Source: Pseudomonas citri (GTDB lineage: Bacteria > Pseudomonadota > Gammaproteobacteria > Pseudomonadales > Pseudomonadaceae). Taken from it: a stretch of DNA of 64,000 nucleotides. The translations under genes and the position numbers were made by a program. The DNA lies in NCBI RefSeq assembly GCF_025336485.1, contig NZ_JAODAB010000002.1:186001-250000 (forward strand), read 5' to 3'. This document shows, piece by piece, positions 1 to 8,393 of this stretch. The stretch's first letter is position 1. The number at the start of each line of letters is the position of its first letter. The notes beneath the pieces are model-generated. The model was not told the DNA's origin. It saw only the letters and a program-made list of their open reading frames with translations, and made no database searches.

Positions 1-572
1 CCGGCAGTAGTCATAATCTTGTCCTGACAGAACGACCAAGCACCGATATGACCTATCGAGCCGATCGCCTTGCCCTTGTATCGGGCACCATGCGCCTGCG
101 CACAGTCTTCAATTACTCGGATCCCGTGCTCAGTCGCCAGCGCCATGATGGGGTCCATATCACAAGGCCATCCGGCAAGGTGAACGCAAATGATGGCTTT
201 GGTACGAGGAGACAGGACTGCCTTGATGGTTGACGCATCAATATTCTGCGAATCTGCATTTACATCCGCGAATACAGGGATGGCGCCAGCGTTAACGATG
301 CTGGAAACAGAGGCTAAAAAGGTTCGGGAAGTTACAATCACTTCATCACCAGCACCAATATCCAGCGCGTGCAATGCCAAGTCGAGAGCTACCGTACCAT
401 TGGCCAGTGCGACTGCATAATCAGTCTCGGCCCAATCGGCAAACTCTCGCTCAAATTGGCGGCACTCCTGCCCGGTCCAATAGTTTACTTTGTTGGACAG
501 AATGATGTCGCGAGCGCAGTTTGCCTCCTCTTCAGAGAAAGATGGCCACGGAGAAAAGGGGGTATTCAGCAT
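1..572 (-). CDS. DegT/DnrJ/EryC1/StrS sugar aminotransferase, PglE-like (3' end cut by window edge)
   Basis: The first 190 residues of a PLP-dependent nucleotide-sugar aminotransferase are present; the C-terminal half lies beyond the left edge. The start gives MLNTPFSPWPSF, with an AGGA ribosome site 8 bases upstream. Visible family marks are the ALANGTVALDLAL cofactor-pocket segment, VIEDCAQAHGA (the Asp that contacts the PLP nitrogen) and SFCQDK near the edge, whose Lys should form the PLP Schiff base. The next two genes upstream are a NeuD/PglD-type acetyltransferase and a PglC-type transferase. By the known Pgl pathway this enzyme would aminate C4 of the UDP-4-keto-6-deoxy-HexNAc made by a PglF/WbpM-type dehydratase, which I expect just outside the window. 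Substrate is inferred from context. It differs from the WbpE-like aminotransferase at 10942-12024. Confidence 0.85.
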   Translation of the reverse strand, partial: MLNTPFSPWPSFSEEEANCARDIILSNKVNYWTGQECRQFEREFADWAETDYAVALANGTVALDLALHALDIGAGDEVIVTSRTFLASVSSIVNAGAIPVFADVNADSQNIDASTIKAVLSPRTKAIICVHLAGWPCDMDPIMALATEHGIRVIEDCAQAHGARYKGKAIGSIGHIGAWSFCQDKIMTTA

Positions 573-648
573 TGAACTAATCCTGATTCGTCAAACTGGC
601 AAGAACGCATACGGCTACAAAACACAGTCTACCGTCGCATGGCCAAAA

Positions 649-1278
649 TTAGTGGAATTGTTTTAAAACCCGCGCCGGAACGCCAACCACTGTCATACCT
701 TCTGCCACATCTGTCACGACAGCAGCCCCAGCCCCCACTACCCCGGCAGCACCGATGGTTAGCATTTGCTTTACGCACGCGCCGATGCCTACCCATGTGC
801 GATCGCCTGCCACGACCCCACCGGCAAGCCTAGCACCAGGGCTGATATGAACGAAATCACCTAGAACGCAGTCGTGATCGACACTACACCCAGTGTTCAA
901 AATCCCGCCCAGCCCCACCCTGGCACCGGCATTGAGAACAGCTCCGGCAAATATCACGGTACCCGCTCCCACTGTCGCATGGCAGCTGACATAAGCGGCA
1001 GGATGGATCAGCGTTAGTAAAATAGCGCCATGCTGAATGAGTGCGGCCTGCTTGGCCTGGCGAACAGCATTATTACCAATAGCTACAATTACACCGTCAA
1101 ACTCACGGACTCGCTCAAGCAACTGGTTGCAAGTACCAATCACAGCCCAAACGCCATTATTGGTGACGGAAGGCCATGCGTCATCGAAGAAAGTAATATC
1201 TCCCCACCCGCAATATTCAGCGGTATCGGCAACCACTTTCCCATGCCCACTTGCACCAAGGATTGCGAGCTTTTTCAT
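649..1278 (-). CDS. NeuD/PglD-family sugar N-acetyltransferase
   Basis: A protein of 209 residues. The N-terminus has a Rossmann-like nucleotide-sugar pocket (LGASGHGKVVAD, residues 8-19). The C-terminal half is a left-handed beta-helix of hexapeptide repeats with the SVDHDC segment, which holds the His that acts as catalytic base in PglD. In that pathway it acetylates the 4-amino group of the UDP-sugar to give UDP-diNAc-bacillosamine. Its ATG overlaps the stop of the upstream sugar transferase by one base (TAATG), so translation is probably coupled. A 76-base gap separates it from the downstream aminotransferase. Family assignment is firm; the exact amino-sugar is inferred. Confidence 0.88.
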   Translation of the reverse strand: MKKLAILGASGHGKVVADTAEYCGWGDITFFDDAWPSVTNNGVWAVIGTCNQLLERVREFDGVIVAIGNNAVRQAKQAALIQHGAILLTLIHPAAYVSCHATVGAGTVIFAGAVLNAGARVGLGGILNTGCSVDHDCVLGDFVHISPGARLAGGVVAGDRTWVGIGACVKQMLTIGAAGVVGAGAAVVTDVAEGMTVVGVPARVLKQFH

Positions 1279-1868
1279 TACTTGTTGCCCGTGAATTTTG
1301 ACATAGTGGCCTCTCCGCTAGCGCTAATACCATCCTTCTTCACAACCTTCTTCACTGTCAAAGCGATGATCTTCAGATCTAGCCAAAAAGAGCGATTTTC
1401 CACATACCAGACATCCAGTTCGAATTTCTCCGGCCAGCTCAAAGCGTTTCGCCCATTGATCTGCGCCCAACCGGTAACACCTGGCCTTACCGTATGCCGA
1501 AGGTATTGTCGCTCGTTATAGAGCGGAAGATACTCCATCAACAGCGGTCTAGGCCCCACGAGGCTCATGTCGCCTTTAAGTACATTCCACAGCTCCGGCA
1601 ATTCATCCAGGCTGCTGGAACGTAGGAAACTACCGAACGGCGTCATTCGCTGTGCATCGGGCAGCGGAACATTATTGTGATCGTAAGCATCACGCATGGT
1701 GCGGAATTTGATCATCTCAAAAGGCTTACCCTCACGTCCGGGGCGAGCCTGCCGGAATAACACGGGCCCTCCTAGCCTGCGCTTTATCAATAATGCCACG
1801 ATCAATATGACCGGTGACAAAATGATCAAGCCCATAAGGGCTCCGGCGAAGTCAATGACTCTCTTCAT
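1278..1868 (-). CDS. Initiating sugar-phosphate transferase, PglC-like
   Basis: A protein of 196 residues, the length of the small monotopic PglC class rather than the long WbaP class. It has one N-terminal membrane helix or re-entrant segment (residues 4-28), the amphipathic KPFEMIKFRTM region, the catalytic Asp-Glu pair in SLDELPELWNVLKGDMS and the GPRPL motif. Such enzymes move a phospho-amino-sugar from UDP to undecaprenyl phosphate at the inner membrane and so start the O-unit. In the similar P. aeruginosa O5 cluster this step is done by the polytopic WbpL, which is absent here. The start overlaps the upstream gene by ATGA. Confidence 0.9.
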   Translation of the reverse strand: MKRVIDFAGALMGLIILSPVILIVALLIKRRLGGPVLFRQARPGREGKPFEMIKFRTMRDAYDHNNVPLPDAQRMTPFGSFLRSSSLDELPELWNVLKGDMSLVGPRPLLMEYLPLYNERQYLRHTVRPGVTGWAQINGRNALSWPEKFELDVWYVENRSFWLDLKIIALTVKKVVKKDGISASGEATMSKFTGNK

Positions 1869-3091
1869 CTGCCGGTCTCACAAGCTTCATTCAAACAACG
1901 CGCCAAGCTTCCTGCAAGCTTGTCGAAACCATGCTCGACTTCTACGTAATGTCTTCCCGCGTTCCCCATGGCCGCTCGCTCGGCACTCGTCAGGCTGGAC
2001 AGCCTGACGACCGCGTCGGCTAGCGCCTTGGGATTACCTGGCTCGACCGTATATCCGGAACCGGAATCTTCGATGGGGTTGTTGCCCGCATCACAACAGA
2101 ACAGAACCGGACGCTGGCCTGCCATGAAATCAAACAACTTATTTGAACTGATTCCGTATTTGAACACTGGAGCGTTAATCAGGTTGAAAACAAACGCGTC
2201 CGCCTGCGCGGCCAACGCCGGTATCTCACGCTTGGGAACAGGGTCTTCAAAACTGACGCGTTTGAGGCCCAGCTCTTCAGCCAAGGTAATCAATTCGGCC
2301 TTGCACGGGCCATTGCCAATAATCCGTAGCCGAACATGCGACATTTCGGGATTTTCTTCGATGATATGTTGCGCACGCAGAACATTATCCAATCCATTGG
2401 CTGGACCATGAGCTCCGAAATACATAAGCGTGAACTCACCTCCAGCCACCTTATCCTCCGGGCGAGGAAAGTCTTGGAGATCGACGCCGTTGGGAATCCA
2501 GGCGATCTTCTTCGCATCAATGCCCATAGGCACTATGTATTCATGCGCCTTAGGCAGCAGCACAACAATCCGCTTCGCACGCTTATAAAGCCACTTCTCC
2601 AACACGCGAAGCGTCCGAGCGATCATGCTGTTGCGTTCTAACCGCCCCATATCGATCAGCGTTTCCGGCCACAGATCCCGCACTTCGAAAACGAAAGGTA
2701 CTCTATATCGCCACGCAAGCACTGCCCCAGCGGCTGCCGCAAACGGATGAACACTCGAGCCAATGATGACGTCGGGCTTCTTCAATGCAGTAAGCTTACC
2801 GGGCTTAACAACCTGCCAGGTGTACTCCAGCATATTCCGCATGCGCGCAGTACCGTTCCCCTCATATTCCGATGTTTTCAACCACAGGAAGGGAACGCCG
2901 CCATACTGATCAAGCCTGGCGGACTCCGAAATTGCAAGACGCTGCCGACCAGACTGGTGTTCCACACTGGCTGCGACAATCGAAGCCTCCCACCCATGCG
3001 CAGGCAAATTCTTCGCCAACTGGTAATGACGAGTACCGCCGGCCCCCCCTGGTTCCTGCGCGTAGTGGTTGAGGATCCAGACATTCTTCAT
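1865..3091 (-). CDS. wbpJ: GT4 glycosyltransferase (WbpJ position)
   Basis: A protein of 408 residues with the GT-B fold. The N-terminal domain begins with a glycine-rich acceptor loop (PGGAGGTRHYQLAKNL). The C-terminal domain has the YFGAHGPANGLD nucleotide-sugar site and the KLFDFMAGQRPVL helix typical of GT4. It presumably adds one O-unit sugar on the cytoplasmic face of the inner membrane. It follows the epimerase gene, the place of wbpJ in the P. aeruginosa O5 cluster, so the symbol rests on position and family. Donor and acceptor cannot be read from sequence. It overlaps both neighbours by 4 bases. Confidence 0.8.
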   Translation of the reverse strand: MKNVWILNHYAQEPGGAGGTRHYQLAKNLPAHGWEASIVAASVEHQSGRQRLAISESARLDQYGGVPFLWLKTSEYEGNGTARMRNMLEYTWQVVKPGKLTALKKPDVIIGSSVHPFAAAAGAVLAWRYRVPFVFEVRDLWPETLIDMGRLERNSMIARTLRVLEKWLYKRAKRIVVLLPKAHEYIVPMGIDAKKIAWIPNGVDLQDFPRPEDKVAGGEFTLMYFGAHGPANGLDNVLRAQHIIEENPEMSHVRLRIIGNGPCKAELITLAEELGLKRVSFEDPVPKREIPALAAQADAFVFNLINAPVFKYGISSNKLFDFMAGQRPVLFCCDAGNNPIEDSGSGYTVEPGNPKALADAVVRLSSLTSAERAAMGNAGRHYVEVEHGFDKLAGSLARCLNEACETGR

Positions 3092-4179
3092 TCAGCAAGG
3101 TCCTCGACAAGGCGGCATATGATCAGCTCTGCCGCGTTGCCTTGACCATATGGCTGCACTGCCTGACCTTTGCTACCCAAGGCTTGACGAACGGCAGTTG
3201 CCACTTCTTGCGAAGACTTCGGCGAAACCAATCGATTCCATCCAGCCTCGACCAATTCGACCCACTCGGTTTCATCTCGTAGCGTGACACATGGAACGCC
3301 GTAAAAGAATGCCTCTTTCTGAACACCCCCTGAATCAGTGGCGATGAGTGCTGCATGCTTCTCAAGCTGTACCATATCCAGATAACCGACTGGATCAATA
3401 AGGTGCAGGTTCTCAGGTATATCATCCAACTGCCCGCGCTTCTGCAGAACCGCCTTCGTCCGCGGATGCACTGGCCACACGATTGGCAAATCGGCAGACA
3501 GGTCGCGGAATGCTTCAACAATCGCGGTAAGCCGTGCGGGGTCATCGGTATTTTCAGCTCGATGAACTGTCGCAAGTACAAAACCCGCTTTCTTGAGGCC
3601 AAGCTTGGCCATCACACGTCCACTGGCGTCAACCCGCTCGCCATGAAACTTCGCAACATCATACATGACGTCTCCGACAGGAATGATGCTGGCTGTCCTC
3701 ACGCCCTCTTCTTTCAGATGCTTCGCAGCGGTTGCGGTTGGAGTAAACATCCAACGTGAAACCCTGTCGGTCAAAATCCTATTTACCTCCTCAGGCATCG
3801 CCATGTTAAAAGAGCGCAGTCCGGCTTCAACATGGGCAACTGGGATATGCAACTTGACCGCAGCTAATGCACCAGCCAACGTGGAGTTAGTATCGCCGTA
3901 CACCAATACTATATCAGGGCACTCTTGCAGCAGAACCTTCTCTACTTCAATTAACATCCTGCCAGTCATGTCACCATGACCCCCACCGTGGATATCTAAT
4001 TGATAAGCTGGCGCACTCATACCCAGCTCCTCAAAAAAAACATCGGACATATTCGAATCGAAATGCTGCCCTGTATGAACAACAACTTCTTCGACCCCCG
4101 GCAAAGTGGAAATGAAGTGAGACACAACACTCGCCTTAATAAACTGAGGGCGAGCGCCCAAAACTGTTAAGATCTTCAT
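3088..4179 (-). CDS. wbpI: Non-hydrolysing UDP-HexNAc 2-epimerase
   Basis: A protein of 363 residues, the full length of the WecB/WbpI family. Seen are the N-terminal GARPQFIKA loop, TGQHFDSNMSD, YGDTNSTLAGALAA, HVEAGLRSFNMAMPEEVNR (catalytic Asp/Glu and UDP-binding residues) and, near the C-terminus, TDSGGVQKEAFFYGVP. In the O5 pathway WbpI converts UDP-diacetamido-glucuronic acid to the manno epimer. Because wbpA, B, D and E are all present, that substrate is more likely than plain UDP-GlcNAc. It overlaps the flanking glycosyltransferase genes by 4 bases on each side. Confidence 0.92.
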   Translation of the reverse strand: MKILTVLGARPQFIKASVVSHFISTLPGVEEVVVHTGQHFDSNMSDVFFEELGMSAPAYQLDIHGGGHGDMTGRMLIEVEKVLLQECPDIVLVYGDTNSTLAGALAAVKLHIPVAHVEAGLRSFNMAMPEEVNRILTDRVSRWMFTPTATAAKHLKEEGVRTASIIPVGDVMYDVAKFHGERVDASGRVMAKLGLKKAGFVLATVHRAENTDDPARLTAIVEAFRDLSADLPIVWPVHPRTKAVLQKRGQLDDIPENLHLIDPVGYLDMVQLEKHAALIATDSGGVQKEAFFYGVPCVTLRDETEWVELVEAGWNRLVSPKSSQEVATAVRQALGSKGQAVQPYGQGNAAELIICRLVEDLAE

Positions 4180-5294
4180 TTCTTTACCTTCTTCGAAAGT
4201 TGTTCATAACAAGCCAAAAGCTTTTTTGACTCGATATCCCAATTGTACTGTACGCTTACTGCTTTCCGACCATTCTCACCAAGAAGACGCGCGCGCTCAG
4301 GGTCTTTGGCCAAGGCATCAATGGCATGAGCAATTGAGCGTGGATCCATTGGATCAACCAATATGCCACACTTACTGCCATCTATTATCTGGCGCCACAG
4401 AGGAAAGTCCGACGCAATTACAGGTATCCCTGCAGACATATACTCGAACATCTTATTAGGTTGGGCATCAATGTGATTGGGTAACGGATGAAAGGTTACC
4501 AGACCAGCCAAAGATCGAGACAGAACATCTCTTACCTGCGATCGCTCGAGTTGACCTAGCTGATTAACAGAGGCCCAACCTTCGAGTTCCTGCACCCGTT
4601 GTTCGACATGAGGCTCGCTGAAACGCCCAACCAGATTGAGACGCACGCCCTCTGAAACGTGCCTGAAGGCATCAACGACTTGTGAGATACCACGAATGTT
4701 TGCGATACCACCAACATAACATACTTCTTTTTTCTTTTCTTCCCAAGAGACAGCAGCATCCAACTCGCCAACCATCGGGAAGTTATTTATATCGATACTG
4801 GCCGGATTTATGCGTAAAAACTTATCGCGAATAAAAGGCGTCGCCGCAAAGATAAAATCCAAGTTACGACATGCAAAACGCTCATACACAAAAAAAGCAA
4901 CAGATATGCACCTCATAAGAAACGGGTGCAAATAGGGTTTACTCAAAAGTTGCTTAGGAACATCTTCATGAGAATCAAAAACAACAACTTTCCCTGCTTT
5001 TTTCAATTTCACACCCACCGGAAGCAATTCTGGGTCATGAAACTGATATATATCCGCATTAAGTAACAGCGCTTTAGTAAAAACATCATCCGTAGTTTTG
5101 AACATCCGTTGCAGCCTGCCTTTAGGCTTACCGACATCCAATATCTGGATCCCGTTTACTTGTTCATCACCTTTACCATCTGCAACGATCAACGTGACAT
5201 CATAACCTGCACTTGCAAGCGTACGACATTCTTTTTGAAAAATTCGAATATCGTATCGAGAATGCACCGACGTCAAGTGAACTACTTTCATCAT
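4176..5294 (-). CDS. wbpH: GT4 glycosyltransferase (WbpH position)
   Basis: A protein of 372 residues opening with VVHLTSVHSRYDIRIFQKEC. It has a GT-B layout: acceptor domain to about residue 180, then YVGGIANIRGI and the C-terminal NKMFEYMSAGIPVIAS signature of GT4 enzymes. It lies between the WbpG-like amidotransferase and the epimerase, the wbpH position of the O5 cluster, and probably transfers one of the diacetamido-uronic acids. The base composition is clearly AT-richer than in the core genes, consistent with an acquired O-antigen locus. The donor is inferred only. Confidence 0.8.
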   Translation of the reverse strand: MMKVVHLTSVHSRYDIRIFQKECRTLASAGYDVTLIVADGKGDEQVNGIQILDVGKPKGRLQRMFKTTDDVFTKALLLNADIYQFHDPELLPVGVKLKKAGKVVVFDSHEDVPKQLLSKPYLHPFLMRCISVAFFVYERFACRNLDFIFAATPFIRDKFLRINPASIDINNFPMVGELDAAVSWEEKKKEVCYVGGIANIRGISQVVDAFRHVSEGVRLNLVGRFSEPHVEQRVQELEGWASVNQLGQLERSQVRDVLSRSLAGLVTFHPLPNHIDAQPNKMFEYMSAGIPVIASDFPLWRQIIDGSKCGILVDPMDPRSIAHAIDALAKDPERARLLGENGRKAVSVQYNWDIESKKLLACYEQLSKKVKK

Positions 5295-5315
5295 ATAAAC
5301 CTATGCAAATGGCTC

Positions 5316-6449
5316 TCAGGAATAGATTCGAACTTTTCTACCCATCAGCTTCTGGAGCAATCCTTGCGCACGTTTAGCAAAACGTTGCAATCCATCCCAG
5401 TTCTTGAAGTCGGAGTAGTCGTGTATGGGCACATTCATCAGCTCGTCGAACTGAGATCGCGAAATCCTGATCTTCTTGCAGAAGTACTCGATATCAGCCT
5501 CTAATTCCTCAGTGTCGTAGAGTGGCTCGGCAAGCTTTATAAGAGCAGCTTCTCGGGTCAGTTGACCTGAAAGAATCATACTAGAGTAATGAAGCTTTCG
5601 TTTATCGTAACCAAATCTAGTTGGCAGATAATAATTCTGGAAGAGCTTGGTAAAAATAGATTCACCATGTTTACGAGCGTAAGAGCGATACCCTATTGTA
5701 TCTCGCAAATAGACTTCCGCCTCGGCTTTATTATAGTTCATATAATTCAACGGACGAACAGTTCGCATACCCTTCACGAAGGGATACCAGAAATAATATT
5801 CAAAAAAACTAATAGTCTTATAATCATTCAACGCGCGCTCCCCATAAGCTTTATGTATTGCGCGCAAATTAATCGCATCCATAGCACTGCCGTGCCATGA
5901 TTCTGGGAAAACCGCTTCGGTCGCCAGATTTCCGCCACTAAGAATGTATTTAATATTATTCTTAACTGCAAAATGATACATACTTGAAAAGAAGGCATGA
6001 TCCTGGGGTACATCCTGATTCGCGACAGCTGCACGCATGTAAGCCAACTGCAGATCCCGAACCTCTTCCCAGTTCATAACATGGGTGTGCAAATCATAAC
6101 CGCAATACTTGATTATTTTTTCAATATTACTAACCGCAAGTTCGCTATTCCACCCAGCATCGACATGCACTACAAGCGGACGCAAGCCATAGTCTTTGAC
6201 CTTAAGAGCCAAATAGGAACTATCGACCCCCCCGCTCAAGCCAATAATACAATCATATTCCTTACCGGCACCGTCTTTTTTTATCTGAGCAACGATATTC
6301 TCGAGTCGTTGAACACCCGAGTCATCGGTAAATAGCTGCTGACTCTGAACGTCATCAAATTTGCGACAGTGATTGCAAACGCCATGATCGTCAAAAACGA
6401 TTTGGGAGTCTGAAGTATCCATTACACACCGGGAGCACACTTGGGTCAC
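5316..6449 (-). CDS. wbpG: N-acetyl-sugar amidotransferase (WbpG/PseA family)
   Basis: About 377 residues. An N-terminal zinc-ribbon-like pair of CxxC motifs (CSRC, CNHC) precedes the ATP pyrophosphatase loop GLSGGVDSSYLALK. With the HisH/HisF pair encoded upstream, WbpG turns an acetamido group of the UDP-sugar into an acetamidino group. HisH frees ammonia from glutamine, HisF channels it and WbpG adenylates the acetamido carbonyl. I chose the GTG at 6449 (MTQVCSRCVMD): a GAGG site lies 6 bases upstream and homologues start just before the first CxxC. An in-frame TTG at 6461 overlaps the preceding remnant and is a poorer choice. Confidence 0.88.
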   Translation of the reverse strand: MTQVCSRCVMDTSDSQIVFDDHGVCNHCRKFDDVQSQQLFTDDSGVQRLENIVAQIKKDGAGKEYDCIIGLSGGVDSSYLALKVKDYGLRPLVVHVDAGWNSELAVSNIEKIIKYCGYDLHTHVMNWEEVRDLQLAYMRAAVANQDVPQDHAFFSSMYHFAVKNNIKYILSGGNLATEAVFPESWHGSAMDAINLRAIHKAYGERALNDYKTISFFEYYFWYPFVKGMRTVRPLNYMNYNKAEAEVYLRDTIGYRSYARKHGESIFTKLFQNYYLPTRFGYDKRKLHYSSMILSGQLTREAALIKLAEPLYDTEELEADIEYFCKKIRISRSQFDELMNVPIHDYSDFKNWDGLQRFAKRAQGLLQKLMGRKVRIYS

Positions 6450-6457
6450 TGCACACC

Positions 6458-7036
6458 TCAATAGAATTCATTAGTTACGGAGATCGCTTGATCGAATTTA
6501 ACCCTATAGTATGATGCTTCGGGAATTTTCTCAAACGCTACGCTTCGGTCGTTGACAGGTAGGTGTGGAAGCTGCTTCCAGAATACCACATCACTTGAAT
6601 ACTCAAGCTCCAAACTGGCAACACCTGGAACATCGGCTCTCTTAACATCAATATTCAAAACTTATTTTTTCATTTCACTTTTTGGGATCAGGAGCTAGCC
6701 TGCGCAGCGTACCGGAGTTCCGGTAGAGGGATCACCATCAGAAAATTTTTCTAGTGAAACAAAGTAATCACACCTATCGACTATATATTTCTCCGGATTC
6801 GCCTTAAACACAGCCACTCCATCCAAGGCCATATTCGATTACTGCTATCAGAAAGCATGTAAAATTTAATATAGCGAGTGGTCACGAGATAAGTAAAAGG
6901 CACAACAAGCCGATAATCGGCCATTCGCGCTTGCAAAATTCCCGGGCGTATCGAAAGCGGTGAACGCATGAACACCGATTTCTTTTCCAAAAGCGCTACT
7001 AAAGAAAAAAACCAGCAACAACGAAATGTATTTCAC
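6458..7036 (-). pseudogene. Decayed gene for a secreted beta-sandwich-like protein
   Basis: Coding-like sequence fills the gap between hisF and wbpG but is broken. A GTG overlapping the hisF stop (GTGA) opens a convincing signal peptide, MKYISLLLVFFFSSAFG, followed by KEIGVHAFTAFDTPGNF. That frame ends at a TAA at 6866-6868. A second frame carries LVTTRYIKFYMLSDSS. A third continues with NMALDGVAVFKANPEKYIV, meets TAG at 6695-6697 and TAA at 6656-6664 region, and then stays open to 6458 (ASLELEYSSDVVFWKQ, YYRVKFDQAIS). At least two frameshifts and two in-frame stops are needed. The aromatic, beta-rich pieces resemble discoidin or fibronectin-like modules, but I cannot name the parent family. 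Equivalent clusters have hisF next to wbpG, so this is probably an extra gene that died. Confidence 0.7.
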
Positions 7037-7785
7037 TTATTTTCCTTGTTAATGTCTGGATAGCTGATCAAGACTGCCCTGTGTTTTCCGTGAAATACAA
7101 AAAGACTACCTGCCGACACAGCAGAAACTTCGCAGTGGTTGAATACAGCAAGCAAATCATCTGTAGAACCGGCACCACCGCAGGCCACGACGGGTACATG
7201 TACACTATTAACCACATTTGAAATCAGCGAAAGATCGTACCCCTTTTGTGTTCCGTCGCGGTCAATAGAATTCAGAAATATCTCTCCTACCCCAGCCTGT
7301 TCTAAAGCCTTCGCCCACTCCACTGGAGACTTCTTGATATCTCTGGACCCGTTGTGAGTGCAAACTGTATACCCACCAAAAAGTCCCTTTCTGCAGTCGA
7401 TTGAACCCACTACGCTCTGCGAACCATATTGTGCTGCAATGTTGCTGATCAGAGATAGGCCATCTGCCGAAGCCGAATTTATAGCAACTTTTTCAACACC
7501 CAAAGCAAAAAGCTTTTGTGCGTGCTCTAACTTGGTGATACCTCCGCCATAACAAATTGGCATAAAGCACTCACCCGCAATCTCTGCCACAAGCTCAAAG
7601 TCCGGATCACGCTTCGCTTTCGTAGCGCTTATATCAAGAAGAACTAATTCATCAACTTCTTTTTCGTTGAAGATTCTAATAGCATTAATAGGATCTCCAA
7701 CATATTTCGGCTCCTTAAATTTTACCGTTTTAACCAATCCACGATCTTGCAAAAGTAAACAAGGAATAACACGCTTCCTAATCAT
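7033..7785 (-). CDS. hisF2: HisF-like cyclase subunit of the O-antigen amidotransferase
   Basis: A protein of 250 residues with a (beta/alpha)8 barrel. Family marks are RVIPCLLLQDRGLVKT at the N-terminus, YGGGITKLEHAQ, FLNSIDRDGTQKGYD and VVACGGAGSTDD. It overlaps hisH by 4 bases (ATGA) and sits next to wbpG. It is therefore the O-antigen paralogue that passes ammonia to WbpG rather than the histidine-pathway enzyme, which would lie in a his operon. The GTG of the decayed downstream gene overlaps its stop codon. Confidence 0.9.
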   Translation of the reverse strand: MIRKRVIPCLLLQDRGLVKTVKFKEPKYVGDPINAIRIFNEKEVDELVLLDISATKAKRDPDFELVAEIAGECFMPICYGGGITKLEHAQKLFALGVEKVAINSASADGLSLISNIAAQYGSQSVVGSIDCRKGLFGGYTVCTHNGSRDIKKSPVEWAKALEQAGVGEIFLNSIDRDGTQKGYDLSLISNVVNSVHVPVVACGGAGSTDDLLAVFNHCEVSAVSAGSLFVFHGKHRAVLISYPDINKENK

Positions 7786-8393
7786 TGCTCGAGACCTACA
7801 AAGTTTTTAAAAAGTTGCATACCAAACTTGTGACTCTTTTCGGGATGAAATTGAAATCCGAATATATTTTCCCTCATCACCCCAGCAGTAAATTCCTGGC
7901 CATAGTTAGCAATCAATAAAGTATCGCTTTCGACCTTGGGCAGCATGTAATAGCTATGGACAAAATAGAATCGACTTTGTTCGTCTAGCCCATTCAAAAT
8001 GGGATGATCCGCTCTAGGCTGTACATAGTTCCAGCCCATGTGTGGAACCTTGCGCCCTTCTCGTTTTTCGAAGCGCACAATATCCATATCAATCCAACCC
8101 AAACCTTTCTCCTGCCCTTCCTCGGAACCGCATCCCAGCATTTGCGAGCCTAAGCAGATACCCATGACAGGTTTGCGAACGGTTAATGCCTGTTCATTCA
8201 GTACATCGATCAAACCGCTTTCACGTAGACAGCGCATCCCGGCATCGAATGCTCCCACGCCAGGAAGGATTAGTTTTTCCGCTTTTTCCAAATCAATCGG
8301 TGAATTTGATGCTTTGGCTTTGGCGCCAACTTTTTTGAGCATATTGAGTACAGAAGCAATATTACCGACACCGTAATCAACAACGACGATCAT
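7782..8393 (-). CDS. hisH2: HisH-like glutaminase subunit of the O-antigen amidotransferase
   Basis: A protein of 203 residues of the class I glutamine amidotransferase fold. The nucleophile is in GICLGSQML and the catalytic His-Glu in FQFHPEKSH; N-terminal VVDYGVGNIASV and LPGVGAFDAGM are typical of HisH. The start at 8393 ([11 protein letters not shown]) has AAGGAG 7 bases upstream; a longer in-frame extension reads into wzx and lacks such a site. It supplies ammonia from glutamine to HisF/WbpG. It overlaps wzx and hisF by 4 bases each. Confidence 0.92.
   Translation of the reverse strand: MIVVVDYGVGNIASVLNMLKKVGAKAKASNSPIDLEKAEKLILPGVGAFDAGMRCLRESGLIDVLNEQALTVRKPVMGICLGSQMLGCGSEEGQEKGLGWIDMDIVRFEKREGRKVPHMGWNYVQPRADHPILNGLDEQSRFYFVHSYYMLPKVESDTLLIANYGQEFTAGVMRENIFGFQFHPEKSHKFGMQLFKNFVGLEQ

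Noticed and set aside
6458..6658. Separate 66-residue gene before wbpG
   Set aside because: It is in the same frame as the preceding broken segment, interrupted only by stops, starts with TTG and has no ribosome site; it is treated as part of the pseudogene.
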